DNA of 13,700 nt from Candidatus Nomurabacteria bacterium RIFCSPLOWO2_01_FULL_46_18 (GCA_001786015.1 MFVH01000007.1:1-13700); one strand, 5' to 3'. Positions 5,686 through 12,554 are shown, counted from the first letter of the stretch. Notes: generated by a model not told the origin, from the letters alone. Program-made: numbers and translations.

Positions 5686-8325
5686 GTGAAAAAAAACACC
5701 GAAAACCAGGTCTTATCGCAACCATGGTCGCTCGAAGCATCGGAATTACTCTCTCTGCTTGGAACTTCTCCTTCCGGGATAACGGATCAAGAAGCCGAAC
5801 TCCGTCTACGCAAATACGGCAGCAACACTTTTCATGGCAAAGAAAAGTCGCGCACCGTTTTTCTTTTTTTGAAACAATTTGTCAGCCCGCTTATCTTTTT
5901 GCTGGTAGGCGCAGTTATTTTGACGGCCATTCTTGCCGAGTGGTTGAATATGGTGGTAATTGCTTTCGCGGTGTTTCTGAACGTGTCACTGGGGTTTTAC
6001 CATGAATATCACGCGGAGAATACGCTCAAGAAATTAAAAACTTACATAAAAGACAGAGCCCGGGTCATTCGCAAGGGGCGGGAGCAGGAAATAGATTCCT
6101 CGCTTTTGGTGCCGGGAGACCTTATCAAATTATCCTATGGCGCCCGAGTGCCGGCCGACACGCGCATTCTTTCGGCCAATAATTTACTGATGGAAGAAGC
6201 GATCTTAACGGGAGAGTCTACGCCGGTTCCCAAAAAAGAAAACGTTTTAGGCGTGAATACGCCGGTTGCTGACAGAAACAATGTTGCTCATGCCGGTACT
6301 TTAGTAGTAGAAGGCTATGCGACGGGAGTCGTTTGCGCCACCGGAGACGAAACCGAGATCGGTAAAATTGCCGGCATTGTTTCAAAAATTAAAAGGGTAA
6401 AAACTCCGCTTCAGCGTGGCATTGGACTTTTAGCCTGGATTATTTTTTTCATAGCGCTGATCATCGTCGCCGGGATTTTGATTTTAGGGGTTATCCGGCA
6501 AGAACCGCTTCTGGAAATGTTGGTACTCTCGGTTGCCGTCGCCGTCGGAGCCGTGCCCGAGGCGCTACCGATCGCGCTTACGGTGATTTTAGCCATTGGC
6601 GCCGAACGCATCGCCTCCAAGAAAGGAATCGTAAGAAAACTTGCCGCCGCCGAAACGCTTGGCTCGACGACTCTTATCATGACGGATAAGACCGGCACGC
6701 TGACCTTGGCCGACATGAAACTAGTAGGCATTTATCCCACTTCGACTCTTTTGACTAATCCAGAATTGTTGAAAGATAGGGAGTTTTCTCATGATCAGAA
6801 AATATTGCTCCAAATGGCGCTGTTCAATGTCGATGTTTCTGTCGAAAATCCGGACGCCCAAGCCGATAAATGGATTTTTCGCGGCCGGCCGTTTGAAGTT
6901 AATATAGTGAAAGCCTGCCGCCTGCATGGCATTTCGCTTGATCCGATTTTTTCCACGTCTTCTTCTCTGGTGCTACCGTTTAATTCGACGAATAAATTCT
7001 CGGTGGCGGGAAAAGATGACACAAATATCGTCCTGGGGGCGCCGGATGTTCTGCTTAAGCAGTCGGATGTTTCTAAGGAAGAGTATCTCAAACTGGAATC
7101 TTGGATTGAAGCTACCAGTCGGGAAGGCAAGAGGCTCATCGGCATAGGCACTCTCCCTAAAAGACACAAAGAACGCAAAAGCGGCGCCAAAATTTTTTCA
7201 ACGGAAGATATTGCCGGCTTGAAATTCTTGGGCATGTTTGTTTTTTACGATCCGGTTCGCCCGGAAGTGCCGGCGGCGATCGCCAACATTGAATCCCATG
7301 GCGTAAAAATGGTATTGGTAACCGGCGATCTCAAGGGCACGGCCCTGTCCGTGGTCAAAAGTTTGAATTGGGAGGTCAAAGAGGACGAGGTTTTGACCGG
7401 AGCGGAGATCAGAAACCTTTCGGATAAAGAATTAAAGAACAAGATTTCTAAAATAAAAATTTTCGCCCGAGTTACGCCCGAAGACAAACTGCGAATCGGT
7501 CGACTTTTCCAAGAGAGAGGGGAGATCGTGGCTATGACCGGCGATGGAGTGAACGACGCGCCGGCCTTAAAAGCAATGGATATAGGAATATCGCTTGGCT
7601 CGGGAAGCGACGTAGCCAAAAGCGCCGCGGACCTGGTGCTTCTCAATGACAATTTTGAGACTATTAGTCTGGCGATAGATGAAGGACGGCGAATACTTTC
7701 CAATATTCGGAAAACATTTGTTTATCTGATGTCGAATTCTCTGGATGAGATATTCGTTATCGGCGGGAGCCTGCTCGTTGGAATCTCGTTTCCGCTGACG
7801 GCGCTTCAAATTATCTGGGTAAATCTTTTCACCGGGAGTCTGCCGGCCCTGGCGTATGCATTTGACGATGATATGGATAAGGAAAAATATTCCGGCAAAA
7901 AGTCGGGGCTCATTTTCACCAAAGAAACCAAAGTACTTACCCTCGGCGTAGGGATTACAAGCTCCTTTCTTCTTTTCATGCTTTACTACTTTTTGATAAA
8001 AATCGGTTTGCCCCTTGACCTGGCCCGCTCCATTTTCTTTGTCTGTTTCTCTTCTTATATTTTGGTAATTGCTTTTTCTTTCAGGAGTCTTCGTCGCCCC
8101 CTGTTTTCATATCAAGTTTTTTCCAACCGAGAGCTGGATTGGAGCATTCTCATCGCCCTGGGACTTCTAATTTTGACCATGGTTACCCCCTTTATGAGAA
8201 ATATTTTTGAGATTGCCCCCCTGCCGCTTTCTTGGATACCCTTCGTGATTTTTTGGCTCGCCTTGAATGTGTTGTTGGTGGAAGGCACGAAATATGCTCT
8301 GCGTCGGAGCAAAAAGCGCCCCTAA
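5686..8325 (+). CDS. P-type ATPase, P2 (Ca2+-ATPase-like) subgroup, cation specificity uncertain
   Basis: ATP-driven cation pump of the inner membrane, 879 aa. Domains in order: N-terminal cation-ATPase domain, M1-M2 (about 60-105), actuator domain with TGES at 175-178, M3-M4 with PEALP (Glu292), phosphorylation site DKTGTLT (Asp334), nucleotide-binding domain, TGDGVNDAP (618-626), and M5-M10 in the C-terminal third. The layout is that of SERCA-like pumps, but ion-site residues differ. M4 has PEA instead of PEG. M5 has NSLDE, placing Asp687 where SERCA has Glu771. M6 has NLFTGSLP, with Gly717 where SERCA has Asp800. The usual two-Ca2+ site is therefore not intact. The start is a GTG with GAAGG at 5674-5678, 7 nt upstream, one of the few plausible SD sites here. 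The gene follows the VKOR gene by 12 nt. Confidence 0.92.
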   Translation: MKKNTENQVLSQPWSLEASELLSLLGTSPSGITDQEAELRLRKYGSNTFHGKEKSRTVFLFLKQFVSPLIFLLVGAVILTAILAEWLNMVVIAFAVFLNVSLGFYHEYHAENTLKKLKTYIKDRARVIRKGREQEIDSSLLVPGDLIKLSYGARVPADTRILSANNLLMEEAILTGESTPVPKKENVLGVNTPVADRNNVAHAGTLVVEGYATGVVCATGDETEIGKIAGIVSKIKRVKTPLQRGIGLLAWIIFFIALIIVAGILILGVIRQEPLLEMLVLSVAVAVGAVPEALPIALTVILAIGAERIASKKGIVRKLAAAETLGSTTLIMTDKTGTLTLADMKLVGIYPTSTLLTNPELLKDREFSHDQKILLQMALFNVDVSVENPDAQADKWIFRGRPFEVNIVKACRLHGISLDPIFSTSSSLVLPFNSTNKFSVAGKDDTNIVLGAPDVLLKQSDVSKEEYLKLESWIEATSREGKRLIGIGTLPKRHKERKSGAKIFSTEDIAGLKFLGMFVFYDPVRPEVPAAIANIESHGVKMVLVTGDLKGTALSVVKSLNWEVKEDEVLTGAEIRNLSDKELKNKISKIKIFARVTPEDKLRIGRLFQERGEIVAMTGDGVNDAPALKAMDIGISLGSGSDVAKSAADLVLLNDNFETISLAIDEGRRILSNIRKTFVYLMSNSLDEIFVIGGSLLVGISFPLTALQIIWVNLFTGSLPALAYAFDDDMDKEKYSGKKSGLIFTKETKVLTLGVGITSSFLLFMLYYFLIKIGLPLDLARSIFFVCFSSYILVIAFSFRSLRRPLFSYQVFSNRELDWSILIALGLLILTMVTPFMRNIFEIAPLPLSWIPFVIFWLALNVLLVEGTKYALRRSKKRP

Positions 8326-8350
8326 AACGATTGGCATTTCAACGCTTTTT
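8311..8350 (+). terminator. Possible weak terminator at the end of the ATPase gene
   Basis: AAAAAGCG (8311-8318) can pair with CGCTTTTT (8343-8350), an 8-bp stem with a 24-nt loop that overlaps the ATPase stop codon and ends in a T run. The loop is long and it overlaps the following promoter, so its function is uncertain. Confidence 0.3.
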
Positions 8351-8360
8351 CTGTTATAAA
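8331..8360 (+). promoter_or_regulatory. Extended -10 promoter in front of the truncated tRNA-His
   Basis: TTGGCA (8331-8336), 18-nt spacer ending in TGT, then TATAAA (8355-8360). Transcription would start about 8367, a few bases before the tRNA-like sequence at 8371, the normal arrangement for a tRNA promoter. Confidence 0.6.
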
Positions 8361-8370
8361 TATCCGGTAT

Positions 8371-8408
8371 GGTGGCTATGGTGTAGTGGTAACACAGAAG
8401 CTTGTGGT
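8371..8408 (+). pseudogene. Truncated tRNA-His, 5' half only
   Basis: The first 37 bases match the intact tRNA-His at 8987 in 28 of 37 positions by my count and keep the D arm (GTGT-AGTGGTA-ACAC) and the anticodon loop TTGTGG with the GTG anticodon. After that the sequence leaves the tRNA. The expected anticodon-stem partner GCTTC, the T arm and the acceptor 3' strand (TAGCCACC) are missing. Instead TGTGG-TAAT-CCACA (8403-8416) forms a small hairpin followed by a T-rich run (8418-8429), which might end the transcript. It retains a good promoter. It is either a broken tRNA gene or a short tRNA-derived RNA. Confidence 0.65.
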
Positions 8409-8426
8409 AATCCACAGTTGTTTTTG

Positions 8427-8455
8427 TTTACATTACTTTTTCTTCTTGATACAAT
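8427..8455 (+). promoter_or_regulatory. Promoter for the HNH gene
   Basis: TTTACA (8427-8432), 17-nt spacer ending in TGA, then TACAAT (8450-8455), a near-consensus extended -10 promoter. The GTG start codon begins 6 nt further on, at 8462, so the predicted mRNA is leaderless. Confidence 0.7.
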
Positions 8456-8461
8456 GTAATT

Positions 8462-8983
8462 GTGCCAATAGTAAGGTGTAAATTATGTTCTAAAAAATTT
8501 TATGGAAAGCCGTATTTTCTTAAAATCGGGCAAGCGAAGTATTGTTCTCCTGCCTGCCAATATAAAAGCAGGAGGCAAGGGCGCAATTTTACATGTGGTA
8601 TTTGTGGTAAAGAATTTTACAGAGCCCTTGGGCGGTTAAAGAAATCAAAAAGTGGAAAATTTTTTTGCAGTAAATCTTGTCAAACGATTTGGAGAAATCA
8701 AGAATTTGTGGGGACTAAACACCCCAATTGGAAAACGGGTTTATCGACTTATCGGAGCGTATTGTCAAAACACGGAATTCCAAAACTTTGTGTTTTATGC
8801 CGTGCGAAAGATAAGAGAGTACTTGCAGCGCATCATATCGATAAAGACAGAAAGAATAATCATATCTCAAATCTTTCTTGGCTTTGTCACAATTGTCATT
8901 TTTTAGTTCATCATCACAAAGACGAATCCTTGAAATTTATGAAAAATCTGTCAGGATATAGAATGCGAAGAAAAGCTTCGTAA
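8462..8983 (+). CDS. HNH endonuclease-like protein with two zinc-ribbon motifs
   Basis: 173 aa. Two N-terminal cysteine clusters (Cys6/Cys9 with Cys28/Cys32, and Cys45/Cys48 with Cys69/Cys73) look like treble-clef or zinc-ribbon DNA-binding fingers. The C-terminal half is an HNH domain: CxxC at 110-113, His124-His125, Asn137 in the NHISNLSWLC block, Cys142/Cys145 and His146/His150. This combination is typical of free-standing or intron-associated homing endonucleases. A GTG start is chosen because a strong promoter ends 6 nt upstream. The gene is visibly richer in A and T than its neighbours, suggesting separate ancestry. It lies between a tRNA-His 5' fragment and an intact tRNA-His, starting 54 nt after the fragment and ending 3 nt before the intact tRNA. 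The target is unknown. Confidence 0.85.
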   Translation: MPIVRCKLCSKKFYGKPYFLKIGQAKYCSPACQYKSRRQGRNFTCGICGKEFYRALGRLKKSKSGKFFCSKSCQTIWRNQEFVGTKHPNWKTGLSTYRSVLSKHGIPKLCVLCRAKDKRVLAAHHIDKDRKNNHISNLSWLCHNCHFLVHHHKDESLKFMKNLSGYRMRRKAS

Positions 8984-8986
8984 CAT

Positions 8987-9058
8987 GGTGCCTGTAGTTT
9001 AGTGGTAAAACTCCTGCTTGTGGAGCAGGTATCGAGAGTTCAATTCTCTCCAGGCACC
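8987..9058 (+). tRNA. tRNA-His(GTG)
   Basis: Cloverleaf with the extra 5' G typical of tRNA-His: G-1 (8987) opposite C73 (9058), then acceptor GTGCCTG (8988-8994) with CAGGCAC (9051-9057). The D stem is GTTT/AAAC, the anticodon stem CCTGC/GCAGG encloses TTGTGGA, and the T stem GAGAG/CTCTC encloses TTCAATT. If C73 pairs with G-1, the full CCA is not encoded (only CA follows), unlike tRNA-Leu in this window. The sua5 ATG is 6 nt after C73. Confidence 0.95.
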
Positions 9059-9064
9059 CATTGA

Positions 9065-10015
9065 ATGAAAACAGAAATCGCCAAACTCACAAGAAAAAAT
9101 TTTAAATCAGTGCTCGGTCGGGCCCAAACCCTAATTCGAAAAGGCAAGCTGGTGGTTTTCCCCACGGAAACTGTATATGGTCTTGGGGCGGATGCAACGA
9201 ACGAACGAGCGCTGGAAAAGATTTACAAAGCAAAGGGGCGGCCTTCGGACAACCCAATCATCGTGCACGTCGCAAATTTGAGACAATTGAAGTTACTTGC
9301 GCAGAACCCCTCTTTTTTCGAGCAGAAATTAATTAAAAGATTCTGGCCGGGGCCGCTAACGATTATTTTCTCGAAGAGAAAAAAAATCTCAAACATTGTT
9401 TCCGGCGGGCTCTCAACCGTCGCTGTTCGGATGCCCTCGCATCCTTTCGCTCGCGATTTGATTTCCCAGGCGGGCGTGCCGATTGCCGCGCCTTCGGCCA
9501 ATATCTCCGGCCGGCCGAGCGGGACGCTCGGCCGGCACCTACTCGAGGATTTATCAGGGAGAGTCGATCTGATTGTTGACGCCGGACCATCCGGCATTGG
9601 TCTTGAATCGACGGTAATAAAAATTGAGAAAGATAAGATTTTGATTCTACGCCCTGGAGCTGTAACTCGCGAAATGTTGAAAAAAGTTTCCGGCCAGGAA
9701 GTAGTTTTTGCCAAAAGCAAAAAAGATTTACAATTTTCCCCTGGCACAAAGTATCGGCACTATGCGCCGAAAGCGAAACTTGAAATTTTTAAGGATGCTC
9801 GCGCGCTCAAGAAACGGCTCGCAATACTAAAGAAAAAAAATAAAAAAGTCGAGATACTTAAGAAAAGAAATCTTAAAGAAGCCTCGAAAAATCTCTATCG
9901 CGACCTGCGCGCTCTAGACGCACGCGGAGTGGATATCATCTTGGCCGGTGCCTACCCCGCGCAAGACCTCGGCGCGGCCATCATGGATCGCCTAAGGCGG
10001 GCATCTATGCGATAA
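9065..10015 (+). CDS. sua5: Threonylcarbamoyl-AMP synthase, Sua5 type
   Basis: Makes threonylcarbamoyl-AMP from threonine, bicarbonate and ATP, the first step of the universal t6A37 modification of ANN-reading tRNAs, done with TsaD and partners. The 316-aa protein has the YrdC/TsaC domain in residues 1-200: FPTETVYGLGADA (32-44), KAKGRPSDNP (55-64), SANISGRPSGT (144-154) and LESTV. A C-terminal Sua5 domain follows the linker SPGTKYRHYAPKA, so it is the two-domain Sua5 type rather than short TsaC. The start is the ATG at 9065, 6 nt after tRNA-His C73; no SD is seen. The next gene begins 8 nt after its stop. A 12-bp perfect inverted repeat with a GGA loop (9510-9536) lies inside the coding sequence at residues 149-158 without changing the protein length. 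Confidence 0.95.
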   Translation: MKTEIAKLTRKNFKSVLGRAQTLIRKGKLVVFPTETVYGLGADATNERALEKIYKAKGRPSDNPIIVHVANLRQLKLLAQNPSFFEQKLIKRFWPGPLTIIFSKRKKISNIVSGGLSTVAVRMPSHPFARDLISQAGVPIAAPSANISGRPSGTLGRHLLEDLSGRVDLIVDAGPSGIGLESTVIKIEKDKILILRPGAVTREMLKKVSGQEVVFAKSKKDLQFSPGTKYRHYAPKAKLEIFKDARALKKRLAILKKKNKKVEILKKRNLKEASKNLYRDLRALDARGVDIILAGAYPAQDLGAAIMDRLRRASMR

Positions 10016-10023
10016 TTAATAGG

Positions 10024-11286
10024 ATGAAGCCGCTTAAAGAATACTGGAAAATTTTAGGGCCGGGACTCACCACCGGCGCGGCCGACGATGATCCCTCGGG
10101 GATTGCCACCTACTCACAGCTTGGCGCGGCGCGGGGTACGGGTTTGATCTGGCTTTCCTTATTTACCTATCCCTTGATGGGCGTGGTCCAGGAAATGTGC
10201 GCCAGAATCGGACTAGCCACCGGAGTAGGGCTCGCCGCCAACATCAAAAGACATTATCCCAGAAAAATTCTTTTTTTTTGCGCGACGCTACTTCTTTTCG
10301 CTAATGTCTTCAATATCGGAGCGAACTTAGGCGCGATGGCCGAAGGCACCAAATTAATTTTCCCGGGAGCAAACTTCGTCTTTTTGGTCATTGGTTTTGC
10401 CGCGCTAAGCCTGGGGCTTCAGATATTTGCTTCTTACAAAGGATATTCAAAAGGTTTGAAATATTTAGCCCTGATCCTTTTCGCTTATATTTTTTCGGCC
10501 CTGATGGTCAAGATGGATTGGGGAGAAGTTTTGTGGCATACGATAATTCCCACCATCAGTTTTACCAAAGATGAAATAATTTTAATCTGCGCCGCGCTTG
10601 GAGCGACAATCAGCCCTTTCTTATTTTTTTGGCAGACTTCCCAGGAAGTGGAAGAACAAATTTTAAAGGGAGAGAAAACTGAAGCCCAGCGTCGCGCTCT
10701 GACCCGCCCCGAAGACATTCGTAAAATGAGAACTGACATTTGGTCCGGAATGTTTCTTTCCAATTTGGTGATGTTTTTCATCATTGCCGCTTCGGCCGCG
10801 ACTTTATTTAAGGGTGGAATCACCAATATAGCGACTGCCGCTGACGCCGCGCTGGCCCTTCGGCCCTTGGCTGGAGACTTTTCATATCTCTTGTTTACTT
10901 TGGGAATTCTGGGCACCGGTTTTCTTTCAATACCGATTCTGGCCGGCTCCGCGTCTTACGCGATCTCTGAATCTTTCGGCTGGAAGGAGGGGCTTTATCG
11001 GAAGATCAAAGAAGCCACCGCTTTTTATGGAGTGATCATTCTGGCCATGGCTCTCGGGATTGTTTTTAACTTCATCGGGCTGGATCCGATCCGCGCGCTC
11101 ATCTATGCGGCGATCTTAAACGGCATTATCTCGCCGGTGATTTTATTTTTTATTGTTCGCCTTTCCGCCCGAGCCGACGTTATGGGCGAATATAAAAATA
11201 AAAAGACAGGCAACTTCTTCGGCTGGCTTTCCTTGGGCATTATGTCGTTAGTAAGCATTACGGCAATCGTTTTTCTTTTATTGTAA
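10024..11286 (+). CDS. Nramp-related divalent cation transporter, atypical metal site
   Basis: A 420-aa membrane protein with about 11 hydrophobic segments in the LeuT-like fold, expected to move divalent cations across the inner membrane. The opening LGPGLTTGAADDDPSGIATYSQLGA matches the first helix of the Nramp superfamily, but the canonical DPGN metal motif reads DPSG (Asp23-Gly26), so the binding Asn is lost. In helix 6 the canonical GATVMPHN reads GATISPFL (193-200), so the metal-binding Met is Ser197 and the His is Phe199. Selectivity for soft metals such as Mn or Fe is therefore doubtful; Mg2+ or another hard ion is possible by analogy with Nramp-related Mg transporters. The start lies 8 nt after the sua5 stop, with only AGG directly next to the ATG. 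murB follows after 2 nt, so the three form one unit. Confidence 0.88.
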   Translation: MKPLKEYWKILGPGLTTGAADDDPSGIATYSQLGAARGTGLIWLSLFTYPLMGVVQEMCARIGLATGVGLAANIKRHYPRKILFFCATLLLFANVFNIGANLGAMAEGTKLIFPGANFVFLVIGFAALSLGLQIFASYKGYSKGLKYLALILFAYIFSALMVKMDWGEVLWHTIIPTISFTKDEIILICAALGATISPFLFFWQTSQEVEEQILKGEKTEAQRRALTRPEDIRKMRTDIWSGMFLSNLVMFFIIAASAATLFKGGITNIATAADAALALRPLAGDFSYLLFTLGILGTGFLSIPILAGSASYAISESFGWKEGLYRKIKEATAFYGVIILAMALGIVFNFIGLDPIRALIYAAILNGIISPVILFFIVRLSARADVMGEYKNKKTGNFFGWLSLGIMSLVSITAIVFLLL

Positions 11287-11288
11287 TT

Positions 11289-12332
11289 ATGGAAATTCTC
11301 CCAAATTACGATCTTACCAAGTTAAACACTTTCGGCATCAACGCCAAAGCGAAATTTTTTGTTGAAATTAAAGAGGAAGGGGAGTTAACCGAACTTTTTG
11401 AAAGCCCGATATTTCAAAAAAATCCTAAATTGTTTTTAGGCGGGGGCAGCAATGTTTTGCTTACCGAAGATTTCGAGGGGTTAGTAATTTTAAATCGGGT
11501 AAAGGGTACGGAAATTTTGGAAGAAAACACCGAAGAAGTTGTAATAAGGGCGATGGGGGGTGAAATCTGGCACGACCTGGTTAATTTTGTGGTCGAGCGG
11601 GACTATTGGGGCATTGAAAACCTCGCTTATATTCCCGGCTCGGTCGGAGCGGCGCCGATGCAGAACATCGGGGCTTATGGAGCGGAACTTCAAAATGTTT
11701 TAGAAAACGTGGAAGCTGTCGAGGTTGCCACCGGAGCGAAAAAAATTTTTAAAAAAGAAGAGTGCTGCTTCGGTTATCGCGATAGCGCCTTTAAACAAGA
11801 ATTCAAAGGCAAATATTTTATTCTGGCAATTACCATCAGGTTGAGTAAAACGGAGAAGAAAAACATAAGTTATAAAATTTTAAAGGAATACTTGGAGAAA
11901 AATCAGATCGAAGTGCGTAGCCCGAAAGACATCGCCGACGCCGTAACTTCTATTCGCAAAAGTAAATTACCTGACCCGAAAGTTATCGGCAATGCCGGAA
12001 GCTTTTTTAAGAATGTTTTCGTGGGCAAAGAAAAACTGGCAGCCCTGCAGAAGCAGTATCCGGAACTACCTTATTTTCTGGAGGGGGAGAAAATAAAAAT
12101 TCCAACGGCCTGGCTTATCGAAAAATGCGGCCCTGCTTCACCCCGCCATGGCGGGGCAAGCTGGAAGGGATATCGGGAAGGAGATATCGGCGTCCACGAG
12201 AAGCAGGCATTGGTTTTGGTCAATTACGGGGGAGGCACCGGGAAAGAAATTAAAAATCTAGCCGAACAAATTATTGATTCAGTTTATTCCAAATTCGGGC
12301 TGAAACTTATTCCCGAAGTCAATGTAATTTGA
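11289..12332 (+). CDS. murB: UDP-N-acetylenolpyruvoylglucosamine reductase
   Basis: NADPH- and FAD-dependent enzyme that completes UDP-MurNAc for peptidoglycan. The 347-aa protein has the FAD-binding stretch LFLGGGSNVLL (48-58), the IPGSVGAAPMQNIGAYG motif (115-131), and catalytic residues Arg164 (GYRDSAF), Ser238 (GNAGSFFKN) and Glu343 (PEVNVI). The active site is complete. Where E. coli MurB passes directly from AGWLIDQC to the LKG strand, this protein has ten extra residues, 282-291 (PASPRHGGAS), encoded by a palindromic repeat (separate entry). The gene starts 2 nt after the transporter stop with no SD and ends the sua5-transporter-murB run. It links to glmS and the acetyltransferase at the left of the window, both in the supply of peptidoglycan precursors. 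Confidence 0.96.
   Translation: MEILPNYDLTKLNTFGINAKAKFFVEIKEEGELTELFESPIFQKNPKLFLGGGSNVLLTEDFEGLVILNRVKGTEILEENTEEVVIRAMGGEIWHDLVNFVVERDYWGIENLAYIPGSVGAAPMQNIGAYGAELQNVLENVEAVEVATGAKKIFKKEECCFGYRDSAFKQEFKGKYFILAITIRLSKTEKKNISYKILKEYLEKNQIEVRSPKDIADAVTSIRKSKLPDPKVIGNAGSFFKNVFVGKEKLAALQKQYPELPYFLEGEKIKIPTAWLIEKCGPASPRHGGASWKGYREGDIGVHEKQALVLVNYGGGTGKEIKNLAEQIIDSVYSKFGLKLIPEVNVI
12132..12161 (+). repeat. GC-rich palindromic element inserted in frame in murB
   Basis: The perfect 16-nt palindrome CCCCGCCATGGCGGGG (12141-12156) lies within the longer unit CTTCACCCCGCC-AT-GGCGGGGCAAGC (12136-12161). Both 12-nt arms recur exactly, in the same orientation relative to the gene, in the glmS insertion. 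It accounts for residues 282-291 of MurB, absent from E. coli MurB (compared from memory), and keeps the frame. Confidence 0.8.
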
Positions 12333-12344
12333 TTCAAAAAATCC

Positions 12345-12373
12345 TTGACTTTTTAATCCAAAAGGTGTACAAT
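12345..12373 (+). promoter_or_regulatory. Strong sigma70-like promoter of the GC-rich cassette
   Basis: TTGACT (12345-12350), 17-nt spacer, TACAAT (12368-12373): five of six consensus bases in each hexamer at ideal spacing. It begins 13 nt after the murB stop. The predicted start near 12380 leaves a leader of about 185 nt before the start codon at 12565, unlike the leaderless promoters elsewhere in the window. Confidence 0.8.
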
Positions 12374-12408
12374 ATATAGATAAGCTGTTCTTCTTAGATT
12401 ACTTGTTT

Positions 12409-12430
12409 ACCCCGCCATTGTGGGGCGAGT
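12409..12430 (+). repeat. Diverged third copy of the glmS/murB palindromic element
   Basis: The 21 bases 12410-12430 match the murB element core (CCCCGCC...GGGGCAAGC) at 17 of 21 positions in the same orientation. Changes in the centre and right arm have weakened the palindrome. Here the element is in the untranslated leader of the cassette rather than in a gene. Confidence 0.55.
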
Positions 12431-12496
12431 TCGCCATAGCTTTGAGTTTCTAATGTCAAGGTTCAACCTTGACATGGGATTTCGGAGCTATGGCGA
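12431..12496 (+). repeat. Compound hairpin in the cassette leader, with nested 23-nt palindrome
   Basis: Outer stem TCGCCATAGCT (12431-12441) with AGCTATGGCGA (12486-12496), 11 perfect pairs that extend by three more with G-T pairs. After an internal loop an inner palindrome follows: ATGTCAAGGTT (12453-12463), C, AACCTTGACAT (12465-12475). The inner unit recurs beyond the cassette terminator at 13479-13499. The whole lies within the predicted transcript and ends about 58 nt before the SD. Confidence 0.75.
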
Positions 12497-12522
12497 CAAT
12501 TCCGTTGCCGCAGCACTCAACT

Positions 12523-12547
12523 GGCTACCCCGGAATTCCGGCTAGCC
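12523..12547 (+). repeat. Second leader hairpin just before the SD
   Basis: The perfect palindrome CCGGAATTCCGG (12530-12541) is flanked by GGCTA (12523-12527) and TAGCC (12543-12547), which can pair to lengthen the stem. It ends 7 nt before the AGGAGG at 12555 and leaves that site unpaired. Confidence 0.55.
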
Positions 12548-12554
12548 GCTCACT

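Noticed and set aside
8371..9058. Group I intron with HNH ORF splitting a tRNA-His
   Set aside because: No 3' half of the first tRNA (T arm, TAGCCACC) is found after the HNH gene; the downstream tRNA-His is complete with its own, different 5' half.
9223..9749. Two overlapping minus-strand frames opposite sua5
   Set aside because: They are mirror frames of a well-recognised enzyme in GC-rich sequence; no start signals or recognisable domains.
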